24,558 bases of DNA from JAULUH01 sp032111745 (GTDB lineage Bacteria; Chloroflexota; Anaerolineae; JAAEKA01): NCBI GenBank assembly GCA_032111745.1, contig JAULUH010000104.1, positions 1 to 24,558 on the forward strand. Direction: 5' to 3'. The notes beneath the pieces are model-generated. The model worked only from the letters and a program-made list of their open reading frames with translations, was not told the DNA's origin and searched no databases. Made by a program: the position numbers and the translations under genes. Positions 14,209 to 21,531 of the stretch are shown piece after piece. Position 1 is the first letter of the stretch; every line of letters starts with the position of its first letter.

Positions 14209-15501
14209 ATGGCTGAGACCAGACGAAGCCGTAAGCGCCAACCCCAAAGCGAAATCGAGCTCGAACCACTCGACGAGATCGAGGAAGAGCCGGAAACGGA
14301 AGAAGAGGTGATCGTCGCCGTTCGGGTGTTGCCAGACGGCACCATCATCCAGGCCGATGAGGAGGAAGAGGAGGCCGAAGAGGAGGAATTCGACCAACTC
14401 GAGGGCCCCCCATTCATCGAGCGCGACGAACAGTTCGAGCTGGAGGTGGAGGCAGACGCCAGCCGGCCCGTCGAGGAACTGGTGCAGGAGCTAGCTGACC
14501 CGGCCGTCACCGGCGATCCGGTGCGCATGTACCTGCGTGAGATCGGCCGTACTCCCCTGCTGACGGCCGAGGAAGAGGTGATGTACGCCAGCCTCATCCG
14601 GGACGGCAAGCAAGCACAGCATCGTTTGGAAACAGAGCCGGATCTGGACCTGGACATGCAGGATCAGCTGAATGACATCGCCCGGCGCGGCATAGCGGCC
14701 CAGCAGCGGCTGACCCAGGCCAACCTTCGCTTGGTGGTCAGCGTGGCCAAACGCTACCTGGGTCGAGGCATGAACTTCCTGGACCTGATACAGGAGGGCA
14801 ACATCGGCCTGTTGCGCGCCGTGCACAAGTTCGATCACGAGCTGGGCTATAAGTTCAGCACCTACGCCACATGGTGGATCCGCCAGGCCATCAGCCGGGC
14901 CATTGCCGACCAGGCTCGCACCATCCGAATCCCCGTCCACATGGTGGAGAGCATCAACCGCCAGGTGCGGGTGCAGCGGCGGCTGGCTCAGGAACTGGGC
15001 CGGGAGCCCTCGCCCGAGGAGATCGCCCTGGAGATGGACTTCCTGGCTTCCGAGGACAGGCGGGCCATCGAGGAAGCCCTGCGCACCGGCCGGCCGATCG
15101 ACCCGGAACTGCTACGACGCTGGCAGCGGGCTGCCCAGAAGGTGCAGCGCATCACCCGCGTATCCCAGGAGCCCATGTCGCTGGAGATGCCTGTGGGCCA
15201 AGAGGAGAATAGCTATCTGGGCGACTTCATCGAGGATGAGAACCTGCCCGGTCCGGCCGACGCGGCCAGCCACCAACTGCTGCGGGAACAGATGCAGGAT
15301 ATCCTGGGCCAGCTGAGCCAGCGTGAGCGGGAAGTATTGGAGATGCGCTTTGGCCTGACTGACGGCACCAGTCGCACCCTGGAGGAGGTAGGGCAGTACT
15401 TCGGTGTGACCCGGGAACGTATCCGGCAGATCGAGGCCAAGGCGTTGCGCAAGCTGCGGCATCCCATACGAAGCCGGAAGCTGAGAGACTACCTGGCGTG
15501 A
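14209..15501 (+). CDS. rpoD: Primary sigma factor RpoD/SigA
   Basis: A 430-residue group 1 sigma factor. Residues 1-95 are a strongly acidic N-terminal tail with runs of Glu (50-60). Region 1.2 is GDPVRMYLREIGRTPLLTAEEEV at 102-124; region 2 spans ANLRLVVSVAKRYLGRGMNFLDLIQEGNIGL to KFSTYATWWIRQAISRAIADQARTIRIPVHMVE (171-247) with the -10 recognition helix; region 4 is LSQREREVLEMRFGLTDG and TLEEVGQYFGVTRERIRQIEAKALRKLRHP (369-419) with the -35 HTH. Region 3 carries about 29 extra residues (roughly 280-308) compared with the Bacillus protein. The near-consensus promoters seen elsewhere in the window fit such a factor. A strong intrinsic terminator follows 60 nt downstream. Confidence 0.96.
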   Translation: MAETRRSRKRQPQSEIELEPLDEIEEEPETEEEVIVAVRVLPDGTIIQADEEEEEAEEEEFDQLEGPPFIERDEQFELEVEADASRPVEELVQELADPAVTGDPVRMYLREIGRTPLLTAEEEVMYASLIRDGKQAQHRLETEPDLDLDMQDQLNDIARRGIAAQQRLTQANLRLVVSVAKRYLGRGMNFLDLIQEGNIGLLRAVHKFDHELGYKFSTYATWWIRQAISRAIADQARTIRIPVHMVESINRQVRVQRRLAQELGREPSPEEIALEMDFLASEDRRAIEEALRTGRPIDPELLRRWQRAAQKVQRITRVSQEPMSLEMPVGQEENSYLGDFIEDENLPGPADAASHQLLREQMQDILGQLSQREREVLEMRFGLTDGTSRTLEEVGQYFGVTRERIRQIEAKALRKLRHPIRSRKLRDYLA

Positions 15502-15564
15502 CCGCGGTTTTCCGCAGATCTGGAAAACGGACCGGCATGCTGCGCTATGCGCCACCCAAAAAGG

Positions 15565-15599
15565 CCTCCCAAGGTCACTCAAGACTTGGGAGGTTTTTT
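15565..15599 (+). terminator. Intrinsic terminator after rpoD
   Basis: CCTCCCAAG at 15565-15573 pairs with CTTGGGAGG at 15585-15593 (9 bp, 11-nt loop that can pair further through GTC/GAC), followed by six T residues. It closes the dnaG-rpoD transcript. Confidence 0.9.
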
Positions 15600-15784
15600 G
15601 GTCGCAGCGTGGCAAGCCCAACAGTCCCGGCGCATCGGTAGCGATATATCTTCGCCTTATCGACACTACCCACGCCAACTATGCGCGCTGAGCATCAGTT
15701 GACCCAGCCCCTTCGCCTGTGCATGTCATGTTGGAGGACCTCTTGGGGGGCGTGGACAGGTGAATAGGGCAACACGGCCTCAAC
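15600..15784. other. Intergenic region between rpoD terminator and tRNA promoter
   Basis: I see no gene, repeat or site here beyond a few very short open frames (for example 11 codons from an ATG at 15729 behind no real ribosome site). Base composition is like the neighbours. Confidence 0.4.
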
Positions 15785-15812
15785 TTGACAAAGGCCTTGA
15801 ATGCAGTAAAAT
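15785..15812 (+). promoter_or_regulatory. Sigma-A promoter of tRNA-Asn
   Basis: TTGACA (15785-15790, perfect) and TAAAAT (15807-15812, 5 of 6) with a 16-nt spacer. Transcription should start near 15819, giving a 5' leader of about 20 nt for RNase P to remove. Confidence 0.8.
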
Positions 15813-15839
15813 TAGGGTGTCTGTAACCAGTACATACAA

Positions 15840-15912
15840 TCCTGCGTAGCTCAACCGGCAGAGCAACCGGCTGTTAACCGGTTGGTTCCAAGTTCGAGTC
15901 TTGGCGCAGGAG
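15840..15912 (+). tRNA. tRNA-Asn (anticodon GTT)
   Basis: A complete 73-nt cloverleaf. The acceptor arms TCCTGCG (15840-15846) and CGCAGGA (15905-15911) pair over 7 bp; D-stem GCTC/GAGC; anticodon stem ACCGG/CCGGT around loop CTGTTAA with anticodon GTT; T-stem CCAAG/CTTGG around TTCGAGT. The discriminator is G, as usual for tRNA-Asn. No CCA is encoded. Confidence 0.96.
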
Positions 15913-15922
15913 CCTGGATCTT

Positions 15923-15942
15923 CCGTGCGGTGCAACGCACGG
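15923..15942 (+). other. Stable hairpin in the tRNA 3' trailer
   Basis: CCGTGCG and CGCACGG pair over 7 bp around GTGCAA, 11 nt after the tRNA discriminator base. There is no T-run. It may serve as a 3' processing or attenuation signal between the tRNA and its terminator; the role is inferred. Confidence 0.45.
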
Positions 15943-15954
15943 TAATACCAGCAA

Positions 15955-15990
15955 CGGTCGGCGAGACTTCTCTCGCTGACCGTTTTTATT
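15955..15990 (+). terminator. Intrinsic terminator after tRNA-Asn
   Basis: CGGTCGGCGAGA (15955-15966) pairs with TCTCGCTGACCG (15971-15982) over 12 bp with one G-U pair, closed by a CTTC tetraloop and followed by TTTTTATT. It also separates the tRNA from the convergent MFS gene. Confidence 0.88.
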
Positions 15991-16056
15991 TGTTGGGGGG
16001 CTGGGCAAGGCCGGCGTTGGAGGGGGCTGCCGGCCGGCCAACCGCTGGCAAGATGC

Positions 16057-17370
16057 CTATCCGTAGCGCCAGACCAGTACCGCCGAGGCCAGACGGGCTG
16101 CCGCAGCTATCAACAACGCCACAGTCACACCGACCACACCTGCCAGTACCGGTCCGACCAGGGAACCGAGCAGGATGCCCCCGTTGAGAGCTATGTTGTA
16201 CCAGGCCAGGTGCGCCGGCCGGTCGTTCACGGGGGCTTTTTCTAGCAGATAGTTGCCGATACCGCCGCTCACCATAATCCAGCCAAAGCCGCCGAGCAGC
16301 GACACCACCATCAAGGTCCATGGCTCCTGCATGATGGCGGTGATAGCAGGATAACAAGACAGGAAGCCGATGCCCACGGCGATGACCCGGCGATAGCCCA
16401 GGCCACCGGAGATGCGAGCAAAGAGCAGGCCGCCCAAGAACACAGCCACATAGAAGGACGCCTGGCCCCAGGCGATAACCCCGTCGGTGAAACCCAGTTT
16501 GTTTACCCACACCAGGGGGAAAAGAGGGATGGCCAGAAACTGGGCAAAATGGAAGGCGAAGAGCACGCCGATCAATGCGCCAAAGGAGCCCCGTAGCAGG
16601 TCCATGCGCAGCAGGTTCTTGCCGCCGGAGCGGGCGAAGGCTCGCAAGCCCACGTCCAGCCGGACTGCGTCAGCGCCGGAGCGCATGCGGCCCGGTGAGG
16701 CCAGGTCACCAATGAAGGTACGGATGCCCAGGCGCATGCCCGCGCCGCCGGCTGGCCGGACCAGGCCCACGTGTAGGCTGCTCATGGCCGCGCCCACGAA
16801 TCCGATGGCAAAGACCACCTGGTAGCCCGTAGGAAACGGCAGATGGTTGAGGATATAGCCACAGGCCAGGGAGGTGATGATGAAGGCTACGGCCAGCAAT
16901 GCATTGCGAATGCCAACCACGTGGCCACGCCACTCCGGCGGAACGGCCTCGGCAAACAGGGCGTTGAAACCTACAGCCAGCGCTGTGCCCGGGATGCTCA
17001 TCACCAGGGTGATGGCGATAATGGCCCACAATTCCGTCGGGGGTGCGAGGAACCAGGGGAGCAGGATGAAGAACAAATAGAAGAAGCGATGCAACACCGA
17101 GGACCAGAACACCGCTGGCCCGACAGGTCGAGTCTCCAGCCAGCGCCCAACCGGCATGGTAACGACCAGGTTGACCACGGCTGGCCCAGCGGTTAGCAGG
17201 CCCAGCTGCAAAGGGGTAGCGCCCAGGCGTGTGGCATACACAGCCAAGAAGGCGATAGTGCTCGCGCTGAGAACGCCATACCAGATGATGTCGAGATAGA
17301 GATTGATGAAATTGCGGCGCAGCTCTCTTGGTACCGGCCGCCCCGTGCGCATCAAGGGGAAGGATGTCAT
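16057..17370 (-). CDS. MFS transporter (12 membrane spans)
   Basis: A 437-residue major facilitator. About twelve hydrophobic helices are visible, for example INLYLDIIWYGVLSASTIAFLAVYA (near 23-47), LLTAGPAVVNLVVTMPVGRWLE (59-80, with the loop 2-3 Gly/Arg signature region), the central loop rich in Arg/Gly at about 205-240 (LVRPAGGAGMRLGIRTFIGDLASPGRM), and the closing LAWYNIALNGGILLGSLVGPVLAGVVGVTVALLIAAAARLASAVLVWRYG. The substrate cannot be told. No Shine-Dalgarno sequence precedes ATG 17370; Met7 is an alternative start. It lies 94 nt downstream of mreB across a hairpin, so its expression may depend on readthrough or an unseen promoter. The C-terminal helices lack a cytoplasmic tail. Confidence 0.88.
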   Translation of the reverse strand: MTSFPLMRTGRPVPRELRRNFINLYLDIIWYGVLSASTIAFLAVYATRLGATPLQLGLLTAGPAVVNLVVTMPVGRWLETRPVGPAVFWSSVLHRFFYLFFILLPWFLAPPTELWAIIAITLVMSIPGTALAVGFNALFAEAVPPEWRGHVVGIRNALLAVAFIITSLACGYILNHLPFPTGYQVVFAIGFVGAAMSSLHVGLVRPAGGAGMRLGIRTFIGDLASPGRMRSGADAVRLDVGLRAFARSGGKNLLRMDLLRGSFGALIGVLFAFHFAQFLAIPLFPLVWVNKLGFTDGVIAWGQASFYVAVFLGGLLFARISGGLGYRRVIAVGIGFLSCYPAITAIMQEPWTLMVVSLLGGFGWIMVSGGIGNYLLEKAPVNDRPAHLAWYNIALNGGILLGSLVGPVLAGVVGVTVALLIAAAARLASAVLVWRYG

Positions 17371-17390
17371 GGATCAGCACTAACAGCCAA

Positions 17391-17424
17391 GGCCGCCTGC
17401 GCGTAATCAGGCAGGCGGCCTTTT
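17391..17424. terminator. Strong hairpin between mreB and the MFS gene
   Basis: GGCCGCCTGC and GCAGGCGGCC pair over 10 bp around a 10-nt loop. On the plus strand TTTT follows; on the minus strand, where mreB is read, only TTGGCTGTT follows. It should be a good stop for plus transcripts and a weak or partial terminator for mreB. Confidence 0.6.
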
Positions 17425-17464
17425 GTCACCAGAGGTGGTCGAATTGCGAAAGCGCGGGCCAGAA

Positions 17465-18463
17465 TCAGGACAGGCTGCGCCGGATCACGGTGTAGTTCTC
17501 CAAAGCCTTGCCGGCGCCAATGGCCGTGCAGGCGATTGGGTTCTCAGCCACATAGCAGGGCACCCCGGTCTCCCTGGTCAGCAACTCGTCGATATTGCGC
17601 AACTGCGCGCCGCCTCCGGTAAGCACCATGCCCCGGTCGATGATATCGGCGGCCAGCTCCGGCGGTGTCTTCTCCAGGGTTTGCTTGACGGTGCTGATGA
17701 TGGCGGCCATAGGCTCAGCGATGGCTTCTGTGACCTCCTCAGAACTGATCTCGATGGTGCGCGGCAGGCCAGCCACCTGGTCGCGGCCACGTACCTCCAG
17801 GTGCAGGTCCTCCTCCAACGGCATGGCCGAGCCAATCTTGATCTTGATCTCTTCGGCTGTCTGCTCACCAATTAGCAGGTTGTACTTCTTGCGCACGTAG
17901 TTGATGATGGCGTCATCGGTGCGGTTGCCGCCGACACGCACGCTGCTCCACACGACGATGTCATACATAGAGACCACGGCGGCCTCGGTGGTGCCACCGC
18001 CGATGTCCACCACCATGTTGCCTGTAGGGGTGCCGATGGGCAGGCCCGCGCCGTAGGCTGCAGCCAGGGGCTCGGGGATCAGATAGGCTTCTCTGGCCCC
18101 GGCCTGTTCGGCTGCGTCCTTGACGGCGCGACTCTCCACGCTGGTAACGCCCTTGGGCGTGCTGATCATCACCCGGGGCCGCATCATCGGGTTGCGGCCA
18201 ATAGTGCGGCGAATGAAGTAGCGCAGCATGGCCTCGGTCACCACGTAGTCGGCCACCACGCCGGCTCGCAGGGGCCGTGCTACTTCGATGCTCTCCGGCG
18301 TGCGCCCAAGCATGTCGCGGGCTTCCTGGCCGACGGCTACAATCTTGTTATCCTTGGCTGAGATGGCGACGACGGAGGGCTCCTGCAGCACGATGCCTCT
18401 GCCGGTCAAATAGACAATCACGTTCACGGTACCGAGGTCGATACCAATCTGTTTCTCGAACAA
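17465..18463 (-). CDS. mreB: Rod-shape actin homologue MreB
   Basis: A 332-residue bacterial actin. Phosphate-1 motif QIGIDLGTVNVIVYLTG (5-21), connect region LRYFIRRTIGRNPMMRPRVMISTPKGVTSVE, VVDIGGGTTEAAVVS (phosphate-2), and the adenosine motif MVLTGGGAQLRNIDELL identify MreB. It polymerises under the membrane and guides lateral wall synthesis. The start is a TTG at 18463: GGAG lies 7 nt upstream, and no ATG gives the intact N-terminus. No mreC, mreD or rodA gene follows; the next gene is an MFS transporter. It sits directly downstream of the atp operon terminator, with its own extended -10 promoter. Confidence 0.95.
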   Translation of the reverse strand: MFEKQIGIDLGTVNVIVYLTGRGIVLQEPSVVAISAKDNKIVAVGQEARDMLGRTPESIEVARPLRAGVVADYVVTEAMLRYFIRRTIGRNPMMRPRVMISTPKGVTSVESRAVKDAAEQAGAREAYLIPEPLAAAYGAGLPIGTPTGNMVVDIGGGTTEAAVVSMYDIVVWSSVRVGGNRTDDAIINYVRKKYNLLIGEQTAEEIKIKIGSAMPLEEDLHLEVRGRDQVAGLPRTIEISSEEVTEAIAEPMAAIISTVKQTLEKTPPELAADIIDRGMVLTGGGAQLRNIDELLTRETGVPCYVAENPIACTAIGAGKALENYTVIRRSLS

Positions 18464-18491
18464 GGGGGGTCTCCGATACTGGGTTTTGAGG

Positions 18492-18500
18492 AGTATAACA
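18492..18500 (-). promoter_or_regulatory. Extended -10 promoter of mreB
   Basis: On the reverse strand TGTTATACT is a TGn-extended -10 (TATACT, 5 of 6), about 29 nt before the TTG start. It overlaps the T-rich tail of the atp terminator, so terminator and promoter are fused back to back. Confidence 0.55.
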
Positions 18501-18537
18501 CAAACGGGGCCAGGGGCAAATCGCCGGCCTGGCCCCG
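18498..18537 (-). terminator. Intrinsic terminator of the atp operon
   Basis: On the reverse strand CGGGGCCAGG and CCTGGCCCCG (18537-18528 and 18514-18505) pair over 10 bp around a GC-rich loop that can extend the stem, followed by TTTGTGT. It lies 24 nt after atpC. Confidence 0.85.
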
Positions 18538-18560
18538 CTCTCCACTGTCGATGCCGAACG

Positions 18561-19049
18561 CTATTCCTCGGTCCCGCCCTGGCGTGGCACCGGCGGGCTG
18601 GGTCGCGCTCGCCGCCGCCGCTCCGCTACCTTCAGGCGAATCTTGGAGCGGGTGAGGGCCTGCTCCATAGAGGCCATACGGTCCTCGGCCAGTTGGTTGC
18701 GCATTTCCGGGCTGGATAGATTCTGGGTCAGGAACTCCTCGGCCCGGCGCCGTGCCTCCTGCGCCCGCGTGATGTCGATCTCCTCGGCCGCCTCACCAGA
18801 ACGCGCCAGCAGGGTGACCTTGTCAGGGCGTACCTCCATGAAGCCGCCACCAACCGCAAAGACACGATCCTCCTGGCCAGCCTTCTTGACCACCAGAACT
18901 CCCGGCACGATGATGGTCATCAGCGGAGCATGGCGCGGTAGAATGCCCAGGCTGCCGTTTTGTCCTGGGGCCACTATCATGTCTACATCGTCCGCCGTGT
19001 AGACCACACGCTCCTGGGCGATGAACTCGAAACGCAGCTTGTCTACCAT
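18561..19049 (-). CDS. atpC: F1Fo ATP synthase subunit epsilon
   Basis: A 162-residue epsilon subunit of the F1 central stalk. The N-terminal beta-sandwich (KLRFEFIAQERVVYTADDVDMIVAPGQNGSLGILPRHAPLMTIIVPGVL, residues 4-52, with VGGGFMEVRPDKVTLLA at 66-82) is typical; the C-terminal helices DITRAQEARRRAEEFLT and QALTRSKIRLKVAERRR can extend and inhibit ATP hydrolysis. A basic, Pro-rich tail of about 18 residues (RRRARPSPPVPRQGGTEE) makes the chain longer than the usual 130-140. AAGGAC lies 6 nt before the ATG. It is the last gene of the operon, 42 nt after atpD. Confidence 0.93.
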   Translation of the reverse strand: MVDKLRFEFIAQERVVYTADDVDMIVAPGQNGSLGILPRHAPLMTIIVPGVLVVKKAGQEDRVFAVGGGFMEVRPDKVTLLARSGEAAEEIDITRAQEARRRAEEFLTQNLSSPEMRNQLAEDRMASMEQALTRSKIRLKVAERRRRARPSPPVPRQGGTEE

Positions 19050-19091
19050 GGTAATGTCCTTGAAGCTCCGGCCACGCCAGGGATAGGGATC

Positions 19092-20513
19092 CTAGCGCTT
19101 GCTGCGCAACTGCTCGGCCTTGGCGACGGCGTCCTCGATGGTACCCACCATGTAGAAGGCCTGCTCGGGCAGGTCATCGTGCTGGCCTTCCAGAATCTCC
19201 TTGAAGCCACGCACCGTGTCGTCGAGCTTGACGTAGGCGCCGGGCGTACCGGTGAACACCTCCGCCACAAACATCGGCTGCGTGAGAAAGCGCTGGATGC
19301 GCCGGGCACGGGATACCACCAGCTTGTCGTCCTCGCTGAGCTCCTCGACGCCCAAGATGGCGATGATGTCTTGCAGATCCTTGTACCGCTGCAGTGTCCG
19401 CTGCACGTCGCGCGCCACTTTGTAGTGCTCAACACCTACCACCAGGGGGTCGAGGATACGGCTGGTGGAGGCCAGTGGGTCCACGGCCGGGAAGAGCGCC
19501 TGCTCCGCCAGCGCCCGCTCCAGGGAGATCGTGGCATCCAGGTGCGAGAACGTGGTGGCCGGCGCCGGGTCCGTATAGTCGTCGGCCGGCACGTAGATGG
19601 CCTGCATAGAGGTGATGGAACCTCTCGTTGTTGAGGTGATACGTTCCTGAAGATCGCCCATCTCAGTGCCCAACGTGGGCTGGTAGCCCACGGCCGAGGG
19701 CATGCGACCCAGCAGGGCCGACACCTCAGAGCCCGCCTGCACGAAGCGGAAGATGTTGTCGATGAACAACAGCACATCCTGGCCCTGGTCACGGAAATAC
19801 TCGGCCATAGTTACCCCGGTCAGGCCGACCCGCAGACGGGCGCCCGGCGGCTCGTTCATCTGGCCGAAGACCAACACCGTGTTGTCAATCACGCCGCTGT
19901 CCCGCATCTCGTGCCACAGATCGTTGCCCTCACGGCTGCGCTCACCCACGCCGGCAAACACCGACACGCCCTCGTGGAACTTGGCGATGTTGTGAATCAA
20001 CTCCTGGATGATCACGGTCTTGCCTACTCCAGCCCCGCCAAACACGCCCGTCTTGCCACCTTTGGTAAAGGGTGCAATCAGGTCGATCACTTTCGTGCCG
20101 GTCTCGAAAACCTGGGCCTGGGTGGACTGCTCGACAAACGAGGGTGCGGCCCGATGGATCGGATAGCTTAGCTTGGTCTCGACGGGAGGGCCCTCGTCGA
20201 TGGGCTGCCCCAGGACGTTGAACAGCCGGCCCAGGGTCTCGGGACCAACCGGCACGGTAATGGGCGCACCAGTGTTGATCACGTCCATGCCGCGGCGCAA
20301 CCCGTCGGTGCTGGACATGGCCACAGTGCGCACGCGACTGCTGCCGAGCTGCTGCTGGACCTCGCACACCAATACCCCACCTTCATCCAGGGGGATATGC
20401 ACGGCCGAGTATACCTCTGGCAAATTGCCCTCGGCGAATTCAGCGTCTACGACGGGGCCGAGGATAGTGATGATCTTTCCCGAGGCATGGCCATTGGTTC
20501 CGTCTATTGCCAT
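19092..20513 (-). CDS. atpD: F1Fo ATP synthase subunit beta
   Basis: A 473-residue catalytic beta subunit. GGAGVGKT at 159-166 is the P-loop; GERSREGND at 190-198 carries the catalytic Glu191; FIDNIFRFVQAGSEVSALLGRMPSAVGYQPTL is the conserved Walker B and following region. It binds and interconverts ADP and ATP in the alpha3beta3 hexamer. I start at ATG 20513, because GGTGGAGG lies 10 nt upstream and the family N-terminus begins there; an in-frame ATG at 20543 would prepend MTPQGGGRQP without a ribosome site. It follows atpG by 89 nt and precedes atpC by 42 nt. Confidence 0.97.
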   Translation of the reverse strand: MAIDGTNGHASGKIITILGPVVDAEFAEGNLPEVYSAVHIPLDEGGVLVCEVQQQLGSSRVRTVAMSSTDGLRRGMDVINTGAPITVPVGPETLGRLFNVLGQPIDEGPPVETKLSYPIHRAAPSFVEQSTQAQVFETGTKVIDLIAPFTKGGKTGVFGGAGVGKTVIIQELIHNIAKFHEGVSVFAGVGERSREGNDLWHEMRDSGVIDNTVLVFGQMNEPPGARLRVGLTGVTMAEYFRDQGQDVLLFIDNIFRFVQAGSEVSALLGRMPSAVGYQPTLGTEMGDLQERITSTTRGSITSMQAIYVPADDYTDPAPATTFSHLDATISLERALAEQALFPAVDPLASTSRILDPLVVGVEHYKVARDVQRTLQRYKDLQDIIAILGVEELSEDDKLVVSRARRIQRFLTQPMFVAEVFTGTPGAYVKLDDTVRGFKEILEGQHDDLPEQAFYMVGTIEDAVAKAEQLRSKR

Positions 20514-20602
20514 AGGTTGTCGTCCTCCACCTTGCGGTGTCATTGCTCACTCACAGGAAACCAGCACTACGAAGAGCGCTGCTTACCTCGGTTGGTTGCC
20601 GG

Positions 20603-21517
20603 TCAGGCCGCCTGGGCCAGGGCATTGGCGCCCGCGGCGATGTCCAGTAGTTCTTTGGTGATCTTCTCCTGTCGCGCCTTGTTGTAGCTCAGCGTCAGGT
20701 CAGCTATCAAGTCGTTGGCGGCGTCGGTGGCATTGCGCATCGCCACCATGCGGGCGGCATGCTCACTGGCAATGGATTCGTATAGGGCCTGCAGGATCTG
20801 TAGCTCGGTGAAGTTGTACAGTACCGTTCCCAACACTGTCGCCGCGTCGGGCTCGTAGATGTAGTCGGCCGCCATGGGTGCTGCGGGCTGGCCAGGCTCG
20901 ATGGGCAGGAGCTTCCGTACATGCGGTTGCTGCGACATCACGTTGATGAAATCGGTGAAGGCCAAATATACCGCGTCGCAGTTCTCGGCCGCAAAGTCCT
21001 CGATGACCACTCGCGCAATGGGGCTCACGGTGCTGAGCTGGGCTCCAGAATTACCGGCATCGCTCAAAAACTCGCTGGTGGGCCGGTCACCGATGTTGAT
21101 GAAGGTGGCCTCCATGGGGGGACCGTAACGGGCCATCCAGTCCCGGCCTTTTCTGCCCACCGCCACAACGGTCACTTCCTTGCCTTCATGCTGCCAGCGC
21201 TGAATCTCGCGCATGCTGGCCAGGATGATGGCGTTGTTCAGGCCGCCAGCCAGGCCGCGGTCGGCCGTGATCAGCAACAGGCACACCCGGTTCTCCGGCC
21301 GCACCTGAAGCAAAGGCTGCAGGTCGGTGCGGCTCTGGCGCTCGCGGGCCAGGAAGGTCAACACCTCCCAGGCCTTTTCGGAATAGGGCCGGGTCGCCTC
21401 CACCTGGGCCTGGGCGCGGCGCATCTTAGAGGCCGATACAGCCTCCATGGCCCGGGTGACCTTGGCGATGTTCTTGACGCTGCGGATGCGTCTCCTGATT
21501 TCTCGGTCAGCTGCCAT
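20603..21517 (-). CDS. atpG: F1Fo ATP synthase subunit gamma
   Basis: A 304-residue gamma subunit. REIRRRIRSVKNIAKVTRAMEAVSASKMRRAQ at 5-36 and RMVAMRNATDAANDLIADLTLSYNKARQEKITKELLDIAAGANAL near the C-terminus form the coiled-coil rotor shaft; LLLITADRGLAGGLNNAII marks the Rossmann-like domain (AGLAGG turn). The chain is slightly longer than the usual 285-290. The ATG follows the lipoprotein stop by 14 nt with AAGGAC overlapping that stop, so it is probably translated by coupling to the lipoprotein gene. Normal neighbours would be atpA directly upstream; here a lipoprotein gene is interposed. Confidence 0.96.
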   Translation of the reverse strand: MAADREIRRRIRSVKNIAKVTRAMEAVSASKMRRAQAQVEATRPYSEKAWEVLTFLARERQSRTDLQPLLQVRPENRVCLLLITADRGLAGGLNNAIILASMREIQRWQHEGKEVTVVAVGRKGRDWMARYGPPMEATFINIGDRPTSEFLSDAGNSGAQLSTVSPIARVVIEDFAAENCDAVYLAFTDFINVMSQQPHVRKLLPIEPGQPAAPMAADYIYEPDAATVLGTVLYNFTELQILQALYESIASEHAARMVAMRNATDAANDLIADLTLSYNKARQEKITKELLDIAAGANALAQAA

Positions 21518-21531
21518 GGCTTACAGCGTCC

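Noticed and set aside
15729..15764. Tiny open frame of 11 codons behind the rpoD terminator
   Set aside because: It has no Shine-Dalgarno site, no conservation evidence and a length expected by chance.
15912..16056. Integration site at the tRNA-Asn 3' end
   Set aside because: tRNA genes are common att sites, but no integrase and no repeat of the tRNA 3' end are seen in the window; the DNA beyond is a normal terminator and a housekeeping-style transporter gene.
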